From PoT sp049331405 (lineage in GTDB: Bacteria; Planctomycetota; Planctomycetia; Isosphaerales; Isosphaeraceae), in assembly GCF_049331405.1 (NCBI RefSeq), contig NZ_CP186274.1, forward strand, positions 7,626,001 through 7,690,000: 64,000 bases of DNA, read 5' to 3'. The stretch's first letter is position 1. Each line of letters begins with the position of its first letter. Of this stretch, positions 9,762 to 19,347 are shown one piece after another. The notes under the pieces were generated by a model. It was given only the letters and a program-made list of their open reading frames with translations. It was not told the DNA's origin and ran no database searches. The position numbers and the translations under genes are program-made.

Positions 9762-12700
9762 ATGACGCTTCCCGACAGTGGGGTTGCCGCGCGACTCGAG
9801 GCTGACCGTCGAGCCCTGCTCGACCTCAGCCTGCGGAATCCGCTCTTGAACTACGTTCCCCGCTCGCGAAGTATCCTGGTCGATGGGGAATCGCCCGAGC
9901 AACTCCTGCGTCTCCTGGTCCGCGAAAACAAACGGATGTCGTTCCGCCCCGCGGCGGAAACGCCGACGAATGGCTCAAATGGCAAGCCCACCAAAGCGAT
10001 CGAGGCCTCTTCTCGCACACGCTCGACCGGGAGTCGAGACGACTCCTCACTCGCGACGAACCTGACGGCCGAGGAACTCCAATCACGCCTGCTCGCGATC
10101 TACTATGCCGCGAGGACTTCGATCGAAGAACTCGGCGTAAATACCCTGTATCTAACGCTCGGCATGCTGACCTGGGCCGATCCCGACACGCCCCAGAAGG
10201 AGCTCAAGGCCCCGCTCCTGCTCATCCCCGTCGAGATCGAGCGATCCAACGCGAGGGATCGCTTTCGGATCCGCCACTCCGACGAGGAACTCGCCGTCAA
10301 CCTCTCGCTGAGCGAGCGCCTTCGGACCGAGTTCGGGATCAAGATGCCAGAATGGCAGGACGGCGACGACTTCCAGATTGAAACCTTCTTCGACCATCTA
10401 GAACAGGCCATCGAGGGGCAGGAAGACTGGAATGTCGATCGCAGTCGGGTCGTCCTCGGCTTCTTCTCTTTCGGCAAGTTCCTGATGTATCGCGACATCG
10501 CCGAGGAGGCCTGGCCGGAGGGGGCTAAGCCCAGCCAGCACCCGATCCTGAGGTCCCTTCTCGCCGACGGATTCAAAGAGGAGCCCCCGACGGTCGACGA
10601 GCGAGATGACCTTGACTCCCACCTGACCCCCGAGTCGAGCTATCTCGTCCTCGACGCCGACGGCTCGCAGACTCTGGCGATCCTCGATGTCCTGAACGGC
10701 AGGAACCTGGTCATCCAGGGGCCTCCGGGGACGGGCAAGTCGCAGACGATCACGAACCTGATCGCCGAGGCCCTCGCCCGCAACAAGTCGGTCCTGTTCG
10801 TCGCCGAGAAACTCGCCGCGCTCGAGGTGGTGAAGCATCGTCTCGATAAGGCCGGGCTGGGCGATATCTGCCTGGAACTCCACAGCCACAAGACGAGCAA
10901 GAAAGCCCTGCTCGAAGACCTGAAGCGAACCCTGGAACTGGGGCGTCCCAAGCTCGGACGGATCGACGAAGATTTCCAGATCCTGGGCGAGACCCGTCAA
11001 CGCCTGAATGCGTATTGCCAGGCCTTGAAAGCCCCCATCGGCGAGACCGAGGTCTCCCCCTATCAGGCGTTCGGCGAACTACTACAGCTTCGCCAGCAAC
11101 CCTGGATCGACGCGCCGACCCTGGCCATCCCCAACTTCGTGGGATGGTCGCGCATCGACATGCGAAGGCGTGTCGGCCTCGTCGAGGAATTGCAGGCTCG
11201 GCTCAAATTCGTGGGCGTGCCGCATCGGCATCCGTTCTGGGGAAGCCGACGGACCCTGCTCCTCCCCGCCGAGGTGGAGAAGCTGCGCGAACTCGTCGCG
11301 ACCACCCTCTCGGCGACGACGGCTCTCCAGGATGCGGGGGATCGACTCGTCAGTCGCATGGGACTTCCGCCCCTTGTCAGTCGCGCCGACGCCGAGGCCC
11401 TGGAGCGTGGAGCCCGACGTATCTCCAAGATCGCCCAGCGACAGGCCGCCGAGGTGGGACGCGAGGAGTGGTACACGCGCAGGGAGGACATCGAACGCCT
11501 CGTCGAGTCGGGTTCCACCCTCGCCGAACTGCATGAGAAGTATGACGCCACATTGCTCCCGGACGCCTGGCAAGGCGATCTGCAGGAGACGCGCAGCGAT
11601 CTCAACACTTACGGCCGGAAGTGGTGGTCCTGGCTCTCGCCTCGATACCGGAGGGCCAATCGCAAGGTCGCCTCGCTCTGCAAGTCGAGTCCCCCTGCCC
11701 AATTCGACGCCAAGCTCGAACTCTTGGATGCGTTGAATACGGCCGCCCGGTCCCGTGCAGAGGTCGAACGGCTCCATCCCCTCGGGGCGCAGGTCTTCGG
11801 CCCGCGCTGGCAGGGAGAACGCTCGAAGTGGGCGACACTGGCACCGCAGGCGAAGGCGATCATCCAACTCCATGTCGATGTGCGGTCGAAACGACTCCCG
11901 TCAGGCCTGCTGGAATTCCTCGCCAGGCAGCCCGACTTTTCCCAGGTCGTCCCGCTCGTCGAGAACTTGAAGCGGGCCCTCTCGTCCCACCTGGATGCCG
12001 TTCAGCGTCTCGTCGAGTTCCTCAACTTCGACGGCAAGACCCGCTTCCAGAGCGAGATCCGCGTTGAGGACCAGCCCTGGCCCGTCCAGCGGGATCTCTT
12101 CCAACTCTGGTCGGGGCACGTCGACGAGATGCCGGCGCTCGTCGCATTCAATCACCTCGCCGAGCGATGCCGGAATGACGGCCTGGCGGAAGTCGTCGCG
12201 ATCGCGGAAGCCTGGCCCGAAGCCATTCGAGATCTCGTCGCACTCTTCCGATTGCACTGGTATGAACAACTCCTGAGCCGAGCCTTCCAGGAGCGTCCCG
12301 CTCTCGCGGGGTTCGACGGCCGGGGGCATGACCACGCCATCGGCGCCTTCCAGAACCTCGACCGCCTCTACCTCCGGCACAATCGGGCTAGGCTGGCTGA
12401 GAAGCACTGGGAACGCTTGCCCAAGCACACGGGGGGCGGCCAACTCGCGATCCTGCGGCGGGAGTTCGAGAAGAAGACGAGGCACTTGCCGATTCGCCAA
12501 CTGCTCGGCAAGGCGGGCAACGCCGTGAAGGCGATTAAGCCGGTCTTCCTCATGAGCCCGTTGTCGGTTGCGACGTACCTGGCTCCCGGTCAGACCACCT
12601 TCGACCTCGTGATCTTCGACGAGGCCAGCCAGGTCAAGCCGGTCGACGCCCTTGGGGCCATCCTCCGAGCCAGGCAGGTCGTGGTCGTCGGCGACAGCAA

Positions 12701-14603
12701 GCAGTTGCCGCCGACTGATTTCTTCGCGCGGATGAACGAGGACGACGATGCCGCCGAGGAGACCTCGGGAGACGTCGAGAGCATCCTGGGCCTTTTCACG
12801 TCCCAGGGGGCTCCCCAGCGCATGCTGCGCTGGCACTACCGCAGCCGTCATGAGTCATTGATCGCCGTCTCGAATCGTGAATTCTACGAGGATCGACTAC
12901 TTGTCTTCCCGAGCCCCGACGCAAGTCGAGGGGAATCGGGCCTCGTGCTCCGCAGAACCCCTCAATCGCAGTACGACCGCGGCAAGAGTCGGACGAATCC
13001 CGCCGAAGCCGACGCCATCGTCGAGGCGGTATTCGCCCACGCCCGCAAGCAATTGACGAGGCCACCCGAGTCCAGGCTCTCGCTGGGAGTGGCGTCGTTC
13101 AGCAGGGCGCAGACCGAGGCGATCCGCGATCGGCTCGAAAGGCGTCGCAGGGAAGATTCCACTCTCGAAGACTTCTTCAGCACCAACATCAACGAGCCTT
13201 TTTTCGTCAAGAACCTTGAGAACGTCCAGGGCGACGAGCGCGACGTCATCTTCATCAGCGTGGGCTATGGGCAGACCGCCGAGGGAGAGTTGGCCCTCAA
13301 CTTCGGCCCGTTGAACGATGAGGGGGGCGAGCGCCGGCTCAACGTGCTCATCACCCGTGCCCGTTTCCGATGCGAGGTCTTCACGAATCTGACGTCGAAC
13401 GACATCGACCTGAAGCGGACGCGATCGCTCGGGATGCGGACGTTCAAGTCGTTCCTCGCCTACGCCGAGGGGCTTGCAGGGACGATTGCCCCTACTGACG
13501 AGGATCCGTCGGCCGACTCGTTCGTCGCCGTGGTCCGTTCCGAACTGGCAAAGCAGGGTATCGAGGTCAGAGGGCCGCTCGGATCAACCAATGCCTCACT
13601 CGAAATCGCCGTCGTGAACCCCGACGCTCCGAGCCAGTATCTCCTCGCACTCGAAACGGACGGCCTCCCCTATCAAGAGGCAACCTCAGCCCGCGACCGC
13701 GATCGGCTTCGTGCCCAGGTCCTCGAGTCGCTCGGCTGGCACCTGGCGCGAATCTGGAGTACGGACTGGGTCCGGAATCCGACGGGCGAGGTCAAGCGTA
13801 TCGTCTCCCTGATCGAAGAGGCCCGTGTTGATAGGACAAAGTCCGCTCAACCTGAGCCTGTCGCCGTGACCGATCCGATTGAAGATGTGTCCGGACCTGA
13901 AACACAGGCTAGCGAGGAGAATCCGCAAACCAGTGTGATCGACCGGGTCGTCACCGATGAAGGAACCCGAAAGACCACAGCCCTCCCTTTCTATGAGATG
14001 ACTACATTTGGAGCGGCGATCCAACGCCCGCTCGAATCGATGAGTCTGGATGAACTGGCCGCGTTGATCGAGCAAGTCGTCAGGACGGAGGGGCCGGTTC
14101 ATATCGAAGAGGTCTTCCGCAGGATTGCGGAAGGATCTGGGGCGAAACGGCTCGGGCCGAGGGTGCACGCGTTGCTGGACTCGGCGCGAGAGCATGCCGA
14201 GGAATGTGGGAAGGTCCGACACTCAGGCGACTTCCTCTGGCCCTCTGACATGGACGTTTCGATACTCCGCGACCGCGGCGAATTACCCTCGAACGCCAGG
14301 AAGATCGAATGGATCGCGCCCGAGGAACTGGCACTCGGCATCGAGAAAGTCGTCTACGATTCGCTCGGGATCGAGGCCGAGGCTCTCCCGACGAGTGTGG
14401 CGAGGTTACTGGGCTTCTCGAGGACCAGCGAGGAGATCCGCGAGAGTGTCGAAGCCGTCGTCGATTCCCTGATCGAGAGCGGGCGCTTGACCAGGACTGG
14501 GAATCAAATCTTCCTCGCAGACGCCGCAATCGCCGAGGATTTGACGGATCAGGTTGATTCGATCGCACCGACTTCGGATCCCCTCAATCCGAGCGAGGGA
14601 TGA
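9762..14603 (+). CDS. DUF4011 superfamily-1 helicase with PD-(D/E)XK nuclease and DUF3320 domains
   Basis: A 1613-residue multidomain protein. The N-terminus has the DUF4011 signature (LLDLSLRNPLLNYVP). A UPF1/SF1-type helicase follows: Walker A GPPGTGKS at 320-327, DEAS box at 953-956, then VVGDSKQLPPTDFF, YRSRHESLI, and motif VI in LITRARFRCEVF. Residues about 1245-1355 form a Vsr/MTES_1575-like nuclease with LETDG at 1297-1301 and RDRDRLRAQVLESLGW. The first acidic position of the nuclease is Glu1281, where Asp is usual. A DUF3320-like domain fills about 1425-1590. DUF4011-helicase-Vsr proteins have been reported as single-gene antiphage systems. The gene follows GTPase B after 234 bases and precedes two zinc-ribbon membrane genes. 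Confidence 0.9.
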   Translation: MTLPDSGVAARLEADRRALLDLSLRNPLLNYVPRSRSILVDGESPEQLLRLLVRENKRMSFRPAAETPTNGSNGKPTKAIEASSRTRSTGSRDDSSLATNLTAEELQSRLLAIYYAARTSIEELGVNTLYLTLGMLTWADPDTPQKELKAPLLLIPVEIERSNARDRFRIRHSDEELAVNLSLSERLRTEFGIKMPEWQDGDDFQIETFFDHLEQAIEGQEDWNVDRSRVVLGFFSFGKFLMYRDIAEEAWPEGAKPSQHPILRSLLADGFKEEPPTVDERDDLDSHLTPESSYLVLDADGSQTLAILDVLNGRNLVIQGPPGTGKSQTITNLIAEALARNKSVLFVAEKLAALEVVKHRLDKAGLGDICLELHSHKTSKKALLEDLKRTLELGRPKLGRIDEDFQILGETRQRLNAYCQALKAPIGETEVSPYQAFGELLQLRQQPWIDAPTLAIPNFVGWSRIDMRRRVGLVEELQARLKFVGVPHRHPFWGSRRTLLLPAEVEKLRELVATTLSATTALQDAGDRLVSRMGLPPLVSRADAEALERGARRISKIAQRQAAEVGREEWYTRREDIERLVESGSTLAELHEKYDATLLPDAWQGDLQETRSDLNTYGRKWWSWLSPRYRRANRKVASLCKSSPPAQFDAKLELLDALNTAARSRAEVERLHPLGAQVFGPRWQGERSKWATLAPQAKAIIQLHVDVRSKRLPSGLLEFLARQPDFSQVVPLVENLKRALSSHLDAVQRLVEFLNFDGKTRFQSEIRVEDQPWPVQRDLFQLWSGHVDEMPALVAFNHLAERCRNDGLAEVVAIAEAWPEAIRDLVALFRLHWYEQLLSRAFQERPALAGFDGRGHDHAIGAFQNLDRLYLRHNRARLAEKHWERLPKHTGGGQLAILRREFEKKTRHLPIRQLLGKAGNAVKAIKPVFLMSPLSVATYLAPGQTTFDLVIFDEASQVKPVDALGAILRARQVVVVGDSKQLPPTDFFARMNEDDDAAEETSGDVESILGLFTSQGAPQRMLRWHYRSRHESLIAVSNREFYEDRLLVFPSPDASRGESGLVLRRTPQSQYDRGKSRTNPAEADAIVEAVFAHARKQLTRPPESRLSLGVASFSRAQTEAIRDRLERRRREDSTLEDFFSTNINEPFFVKNLENVQGDERDVIFISVGYGQTAEGELALNFGPLNDEGGERRLNVLITRARFRCEVFTNLTSNDIDLKRTRSLGMRTFKSFLAYAEGLAGTIAPTDEDPSADSFVAVVRSELAKQGIEVRGPLGSTNASLEIAVVNPDAPSQYLLALETDGLPYQEATSARDRDRLRAQVLESLGWHLARIWSTDWVRNPTGEVKRIVSLIEEARVDRTKSAQPEPVAVTDPIEDVSGPETQASEENPQTSVIDRVVTDEGTRKTTALPFYEMTTFGAAIQRPLESMSLDELAALIEQVVRTEGPVHIEEVFRRIAEGSGAKRLGPRVHALLDSAREHAEECGKVRHSGDFLWPSDMDVSILRDRGELPSNARKIEWIAPEELALGIEKVVYDSLGIEAEALPTSVARLLGFSRTSEEIRESVEAVVDSLIESGRLTRTGNQIFLADAAIAEDLTDQVDSIAPTSDPLNPSEG

Positions 14604-14778
14604 GTCGCCTCCTCTCCGGCGAGGCGAACGAAGTCAACAAAATGCCAACAATCACACGTCTGCAAGCCCCGATTCATCTGGGAAATACTCCAGGTCCCTT
14701 GCCGCGGAAGTGCCGAACGTTCATCATCGAGGCGGCGGCTTTGACCCGGCATCGAGACTCATGAGAAGTCGATAACCC

Positions 14779-15732
14779 ATGCTCGATCGAGGGCGGACGG
14801 CAGCACGCTACGCGGCACTTCGGTCGTCCGGCGAGGCGTTGTTGCGCCTGGCCCCAGTCGTGCGTTTCGGCGTCTTTGGGATCGGCCTTACGCTCTTCCT
14901 CGACCAGGTGAGGCCCCTGCTGACGGACACGCAATTCACCTGGGGCGAACGCCGAGTGATGGGAATCGTGGCGCTGTTCACGCTCGGCGGTTTCGGACTC
15001 GGCTCCTGGATCCTCACCCGACTCCTGAAGGCCGGGGCCGAGGCCATCGGCCTGATGGTCGACGCCGCCGAGGCCGGTTGGCGGACCGCGGACCTCATCG
15101 AGCTCCAGGTCGTGCCGGCGTTGGGACGGATCGCCAACGCCCTGGAGCGATCGGGAACGTCGCAACGCGAGTCGTCCACCAAGGCCCTGGAGCAGATTCG
15201 CCGGGCCACCACGGAGGGGCGCTGGGAGCACGCGGTGCGGCTCGCCGGGCAATTCGCTCGTGACTTCCCCGAGTCGCCCGACGCTAATCTCATCGAGCGG
15301 GAGATCGCCGAGGCCCGCTGGGCCGTGGTCGATCAACTCCAGGCCCAGCTCGAGCAAGCTCGGCGTCGCGACGATGCCGTGGCCGTGCTCGACACCCGCG
15401 ATACCCTCACCCTCCACCTCCGAGGCGATGCCCTGCACGACCTCGATCGCCAGCTCACGCGTTGGGTTATCGGCCACCTCCAGCGCAAGGTCCGAGAGTC
15501 GACGCCCGTGATCGAACTCCTCGACTTGACGACGCGCGCCACCGAGACTTTCCCCGACACGAACGAAGCGACGGCCCTCGCCGAACTCCTCGCGAAACTC
15601 CGCAAAGCCGCCGGCCGTTGCATCCGATGCGGCCGCGTCAACTCGAACAAAAACGACGTCTGCCCCGCCTGCCGATCCCAAGAGGTCCCCCTCAACTCGG
15701 CCTCGACGACCCATTCAAGAGAGAAGTCATGA
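14779..15732 (+). CDS. Membrane protein with C-terminal zinc ribbon
   Basis: A 317-residue protein of unknown function. Two membrane helices lie near residues 26-45 and 60-80. They are followed by a long, charged, mostly helical cytoplasmic region (about 95-280) that could form coiled coils or TPR-like repeats. A short C-terminal zinc ribbon has CIRCGR and CPACRS. The stop codon overlaps the next ATG by four bases (ATGA), so translation of the two genes is coupled. It lies 175 bases after the helicase gene on the same strand, so it may belong to the same unit. I do not recognise a family. Confidence 0.75.
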   Translation: MLDRGRTAARYAALRSSGEALLRLAPVVRFGVFGIGLTLFLDQVRPLLTDTQFTWGERRVMGIVALFTLGGFGLGSWILTRLLKAGAEAIGLMVDAAEAGWRTADLIELQVVPALGRIANALERSGTSQRESSTKALEQIRRATTEGRWEHAVRLAGQFARDFPESPDANLIEREIAEARWAVVDQLQAQLEQARRRDDAVAVLDTRDTLTLHLRGDALHDLDRQLTRWVIGHLQRKVRESTPVIELLDLTTRATETFPDTNEATALAELLAKLRKAAGRCIRCGRVNSNKNDVCPACRSQEVPLNSASTTHSREKS

Positions 15733-16850
15733 GCATCCGCTTGAACTGTCCCTCCTGCCGCGCGGTCTTCCTGACGAGCGAGGATAACCTGGGACACTTC
15801 GTCGACTGCCCGAAGTGTGGCGCGAAGCAACGGGTCCCTTCCAGCGTGGTTGCCAACACGTCGCCCGGGGAGGCGGGCACCGTCTTCGTCCCGGCGACGA
15901 AGGCCGGTGGGAAGGCTCGGAGACGCTCATGGATTCCCGCCCTGCTCGTCATGAGCCTGCTGGCGGCGATCGGCGTGGTTGGGGTCGTCGCCTGGCCGAC
16001 CATCTTGCGTTGGTGGCGGCCGGTTCCTCCCGATCCGATCGAGGTCGTCGCCTCGGATTTCCTCCACGCGGCCATCGAGGGCAATGCGGAGAGCCTGAAC
16101 AGGACCTCGGTCGTGCCCGAGCCGCCCGCGATTAGGTCTGTCCACGAGATCAAGCACCTTCGCGAGCGCGACCAGCGTTTGAAGGGTTCATTCCGTCCGA
16201 TCGCGGATCTGCACCAGCGGATCGCCGCGAAGTTCGAGTACGACCCCTCGATCGGCCGGTTCAAGCCCTTGAACGCTCTCGGGGCCGCGGCGGAGACGCT
16301 CGACGTCCTGCAGGAAGCCAAGGAGAAAGGCGAGGGCGAAGCGATTGCCAAGAAGATCGAGAGCGGCGACCCTGAAGACCTGTTCAACGCCGCGGAGCAA
16401 TTGAGCAAGACATTCACCAAGCTCGCCGAAGGTGCTCTCGCCCCCAAGAAGCTCTTGCCGACATATCAGCAGTTGGTGAAAGATTCCAAGCCCCCGCTCC
16501 CGGCCACGGAATTGGACCTCGCCCTGAACTATGGCAAGAACCGCGAGATGTGGGACGCACTCCTGAAACGCCCCTTCCCGACCCTCAAGTCGGACGGCCC
16601 ATACCTGATGGAACGAGCCGACGTCGTCGCCCAGGTCACCGACAGCCTCGCGTCCTCGGGCGATCCCAGGACGGAATTGCACATCAGGCTCGTGAGGTTC
16701 CGGCTCGAAGGGATCGACACGTCCTGGAAAGTCGTGGCCGCTCGACGAGGGGGATTCCCGCCACAGGTCGAGGCACCCGAGCAGCCCGTCGAGGAAAAGG
16801 CCTCGGCCTCTTCCAACTCGACCTCGGGGGCTTCCGTCGAGCCGCATTGA
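15729..16850 (+). CDS. MJ0042 zinc-finger membrane protein
   Basis: A 373-residue protein that starts at ATG 15729 inside the previous stop codon. Residues 1-40 form an MJ0042-type zinc finger (CPSC near the N-terminus and CPKCGAKQRVP). A basic stretch comes next, then one membrane helix at about 72-95 ending in tryptophans. The remaining 275 residues form an extracytoplasmic or soluble domain of mixed character, with a Ser/Ala/Glu-rich tail. The frame is open further upstream, but the zinc finger beginning right after the methionine fixes the start. Such finger-plus-membrane proteins are abundant in planctomycetes and have no assigned function. Confidence 0.8.
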   Translation: MSIRLNCPSCRAVFLTSEDNLGHFVDCPKCGAKQRVPSSVVANTSPGEAGTVFVPATKAGGKARRRSWIPALLVMSLLAAIGVVGVVAWPTILRWWRPVPPDPIEVVASDFLHAAIEGNAESLNRTSVVPEPPAIRSVHEIKHLRERDQRLKGSFRPIADLHQRIAAKFEYDPSIGRFKPLNALGAAAETLDVLQEAKEKGEGEAIAKKIESGDPEDLFNAAEQLSKTFTKLAEGALAPKKLLPTYQQLVKDSKPPLPATELDLALNYGKNREMWDALLKRPFPTLKSDGPYLMERADVVAQVTDSLASSGDPRTELHIRLVRFRLEGIDTSWKVVAARRGGFPPQVEAPEQPVEEKASASSNSTSGASVEPH

Positions 16851-16876
16851 TGGACGAATTCAATGTGTGCCAATAG

Positions 16877-16917
16877 CGAGACGAGCACCCGGAACCGATG
16901 TCCGGGTGCTCGTCTCG
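16877..16917. terminator. Bidirectional terminator between convergent genes
   Basis: A perfect 17-base inverted repeat (16877-16893 with 16901-16917, loop ACCGATG) lies between the stop of the MJ0042 gene and the stop of htpG. Tails on both strands are only weakly T-rich. Confidence 0.75.
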
Positions 16918-16948
16918 TTGTCGGATGACCAAGATCTGCTCTCCTCGC

Positions 16949-18832
16949 TCAGAGCACGATCGACGATCGCTTCTCGGCGGCCTCTTCCATAAAAGTCTGG
17001 TTCCGCGCCACGAGCTCTTCGGGCTCGGGGAGTGAGCCCTCGAGGAGCATGGCGTTCGACCAGAGCTGGAGGGCACACATTTTGATGAACGCGTCGTTGT
17101 CTGCGTTGGCGCTGAGGAGAGAAAGGCGGCGGATCAGGGGGGCCGAGGGGTTGATCTCGAGGATTTTGCCGCTGCTGGGGAATTCCTGATTCGCCATCTT
17201 GAGGAGCCGTTGCATCTGCGAGCTGAGGGCCCCCTCGGTGTTAACGAGGCAGCAAGGGCTCTCCGTCAGACGCTTCGATTCTCGGACTTCCTTGACCCTC
17301 TCGCCGAGCGCGGTCTTGAAGAGGTCGAGGACACGCGCGATCGAGGAAGCGGGTTCCTCGGCCGGCTTCTCGGGCTCGGGGGCGTCGGTCCCGGGCAATT
17401 CGAGGTCGGCGGAATCGATCGACTTGAGCGGCTTGTCGGCGTAGCGGTCGAGGTTCGAGACCACGAACTCGTCGATCGGGTCGGACAGGAAGAGGACCTC
17501 GATTCCCCGTCGCCGGAAGATCTCGAGGTTCGGGCTCTTCTTGATCGCCGCGAGGTCCGGGCCGCCCAGGTAGTAGATCTCTTTCTGGTCGGGGAGCGCC
17601 CGCTTGAGGTAGTCGTCGAGCGAGGTCGGGCTGGACTCATCCGCCTGCGAGGACGTGAAGCGGAGGAGCTTCGCGACACGCTCGCGGTTGGGGAAGTCGG
17701 TTGGGACCCCTTCCTTAATGATCTGGCCGAACTGCTTGTAGAAGGTCATGTACTCTTCGGGGTTGTCCTCGCCGAGCTTCTGGAGCTTATCGAGGACGCC
17801 CTTGACGAGCACGTTCTTGATGCGACGGATGACCGAGTTGTCCTGGAGCGTCTCGCGAGAGACGTTCAGGGGCAGGTCCTCCGAGTCGACGACGCCGTAG
17901 AGGAAACGAAGGTAATCCGGCAGGAGGTCCCGGCAGTCGCTCTGCACGAGGATACGCTTGGCGCAAAGGCTGATGCCGTGCTCGGTCTTGCCCATGCCCA
18001 TCAGTTCGTAGTTGGTGGGCGGGCAGTAGAGGATCGTCCGGAACTGGATCGGCGAGTCCCCTGCCATGTGCAGGTGCCAGAGCGGCGACTCGTTGGAGTG
18101 GTGCGTCAGGTGCTGGTAGAACTGGCGGTACTGTTCCTCGGTCACCTGGCTCTTGGGCTCGACCCAGATCGGCTTCTGGGCGTTGACGACCTCGCCGTCG
18201 ACCCGGATCGGGTGCGGGACGAAGCTCGAGTACTTGCGGATGATGTCCTTGAGCCGCCAGTCCTCGGCCATGTCGAGGACGTCATCCTTGAGGTGCAGGA
18301 TGATCTGGGTCCCACGCTCTAACCCCTCGGCGGGCGTGACCCGATACGTTCCGGAGCCGTCCGACTCCCACTCCCAGCCTTCGTTGCTCTGGTAGCTCCT
18401 GGTCCGGACCCGGACGCGGTCGGACAGCATGAACGCCGAATAGAAGCCGACGCCGAACTGTCCGATCAAAGAGACATCGCCCTTCTTCTCTCGCGTGGCC
18501 AGATTCTTGAGGAACTCGAGCGAGCCGCTGTGGGCGATCGTGCCGAGGTTGCTGATCAACTCCTCGTGAGTCATCCCGATGCCGTTGTCGCGGATGATGA
18601 GTTCCTTGGCATCCTTGTCCCCCTTGATCTCGATCTCGAGGGGCTTATCGTCCCGATGGGCTTCCTCGGTCAGCGACACGAATCGCATCTTGTCGAGCGC
18701 ATCGGATGCGTTCGAGATCAGCTCTCTGATCGCGATTTCCTTGCTCTGGTAGAGCGAGTGCGCGAGCAGGTGTAGGAGCTGCTTAATTTCGGCTTGAAAC
18801 GAGTATTCTTGCGTGTCGGCAGCGGCAGACAT
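16949..18832 (-). CDS. htpG: Molecular chaperone HtpG (Hsp90)
   Basis: A 627-residue Hsp90 homologue of normal bacterial length. The GHKL ATP-binding domain shows ELISNASDALDKMRF, DNGIGMT and GQFGVGFYSAFML. The middle domain has the conserved LPLNVSRETLQ segment, and the C-terminal dimerisation domain includes RLTESPCCLV. The frame is open to 18865, but of the nearby ATGs the one at 18832 has GAGG seven bases upstream and gives the usual short N-terminus before YSFQAEIKQLLHLL. It acts in cytosolic protein folding under stress. A long AT-rich region lies upstream; I saw no CIRCE element in it. Confidence 0.97.
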   Translation of the reverse strand: MSAAADTQEYSFQAEIKQLLHLLAHSLYQSKEIAIRELISNASDALDKMRFVSLTEEAHRDDKPLEIEIKGDKDAKELIIRDNGIGMTHEELISNLGTIAHSGSLEFLKNLATREKKGDVSLIGQFGVGFYSAFMLSDRVRVRTRSYQSNEGWEWESDGSGTYRVTPAEGLERGTQIILHLKDDVLDMAEDWRLKDIIRKYSSFVPHPIRVDGEVVNAQKPIWVEPKSQVTEEQYRQFYQHLTHHSNESPLWHLHMAGDSPIQFRTILYCPPTNYELMGMGKTEHGISLCAKRILVQSDCRDLLPDYLRFLYGVVDSEDLPLNVSRETLQDNSVIRRIKNVLVKGVLDKLQKLGEDNPEEYMTFYKQFGQIIKEGVPTDFPNRERVAKLLRFTSSQADESSPTSLDDYLKRALPDQKEIYYLGGPDLAAIKKSPNLEIFRRRGIEVLFLSDPIDEFVVSNLDRYADKPLKSIDSADLELPGTDAPEPEKPAEEPASSIARVLDLFKTALGERVKEVRESKRLTESPCCLVNTEGALSSQMQRLLKMANQEFPSSGKILEINPSAPLIRRLSLLSANADNDAFIKMCALQLWSNAMLLEGSLPEPEELVARNQTFMEEAAEKRSSIVL

Positions 18833-19347
18833 CGGCATACCTCGTGAGTTCTGAGTCGTCCGCAATCAGAGGCCTTGGCTCGATGATCGGCGACACAGGG
18901 AATAAGCGATCATGCAACGATACCGAAGTCCCTTCATTGGGCCTTCCATAGCCTCTGGCAATCGTGCAACCGCCGCGCCAACGCAGGAGATTTGAACTAA
19001 GTTCCTTAGTAGGTTGGTTTTATGGTATGTCTTGTCTCGGGTTGTGGAAGGATTTGGCAGAATCGCAGTCGAATTAAATCGGGATGACTGACAAAATGGC
19101 AGTCTTCTCTTCTTAAAGTTATCCGATCGTCCAGATATGTCCGATAGCAACGAGTTCAGTCAGAGTTGCAGGAAGTTTGCTCGTAAGATTTCGACGGGAC
19201 AATATTTATTTCAATAAACGAGATCAACAAAAGAGTTGGTGAGCGGATTTTGAGGGCGAGACGCGGTCAATAAATCCCGGGCTTAAGGCGGCAGGTTTGG
19301 CGACAGTACGCCGCATATTCCTCTCCGAAATGCTTCAGCGATAGGGC
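18833..19347. other. AT-rich non-coding region upstream of htpG
   Basis: About 515 bases, clearly richer in A+T than the genes around it. It should hold the htpG promoter. The open frames here (for example 18866-19150 minus) have no family signal or ribosome site. No repeat or transposase fragment was recognised. Confidence 0.5.

Noticed and set aside
17210..18322. 370-codon open frame opposite htpG
   Set aside because: Antisense shadow of a certain gene; the translation is dominated by Val/Asp/Glu/Leu/Arg repeats typical of antisense frames.
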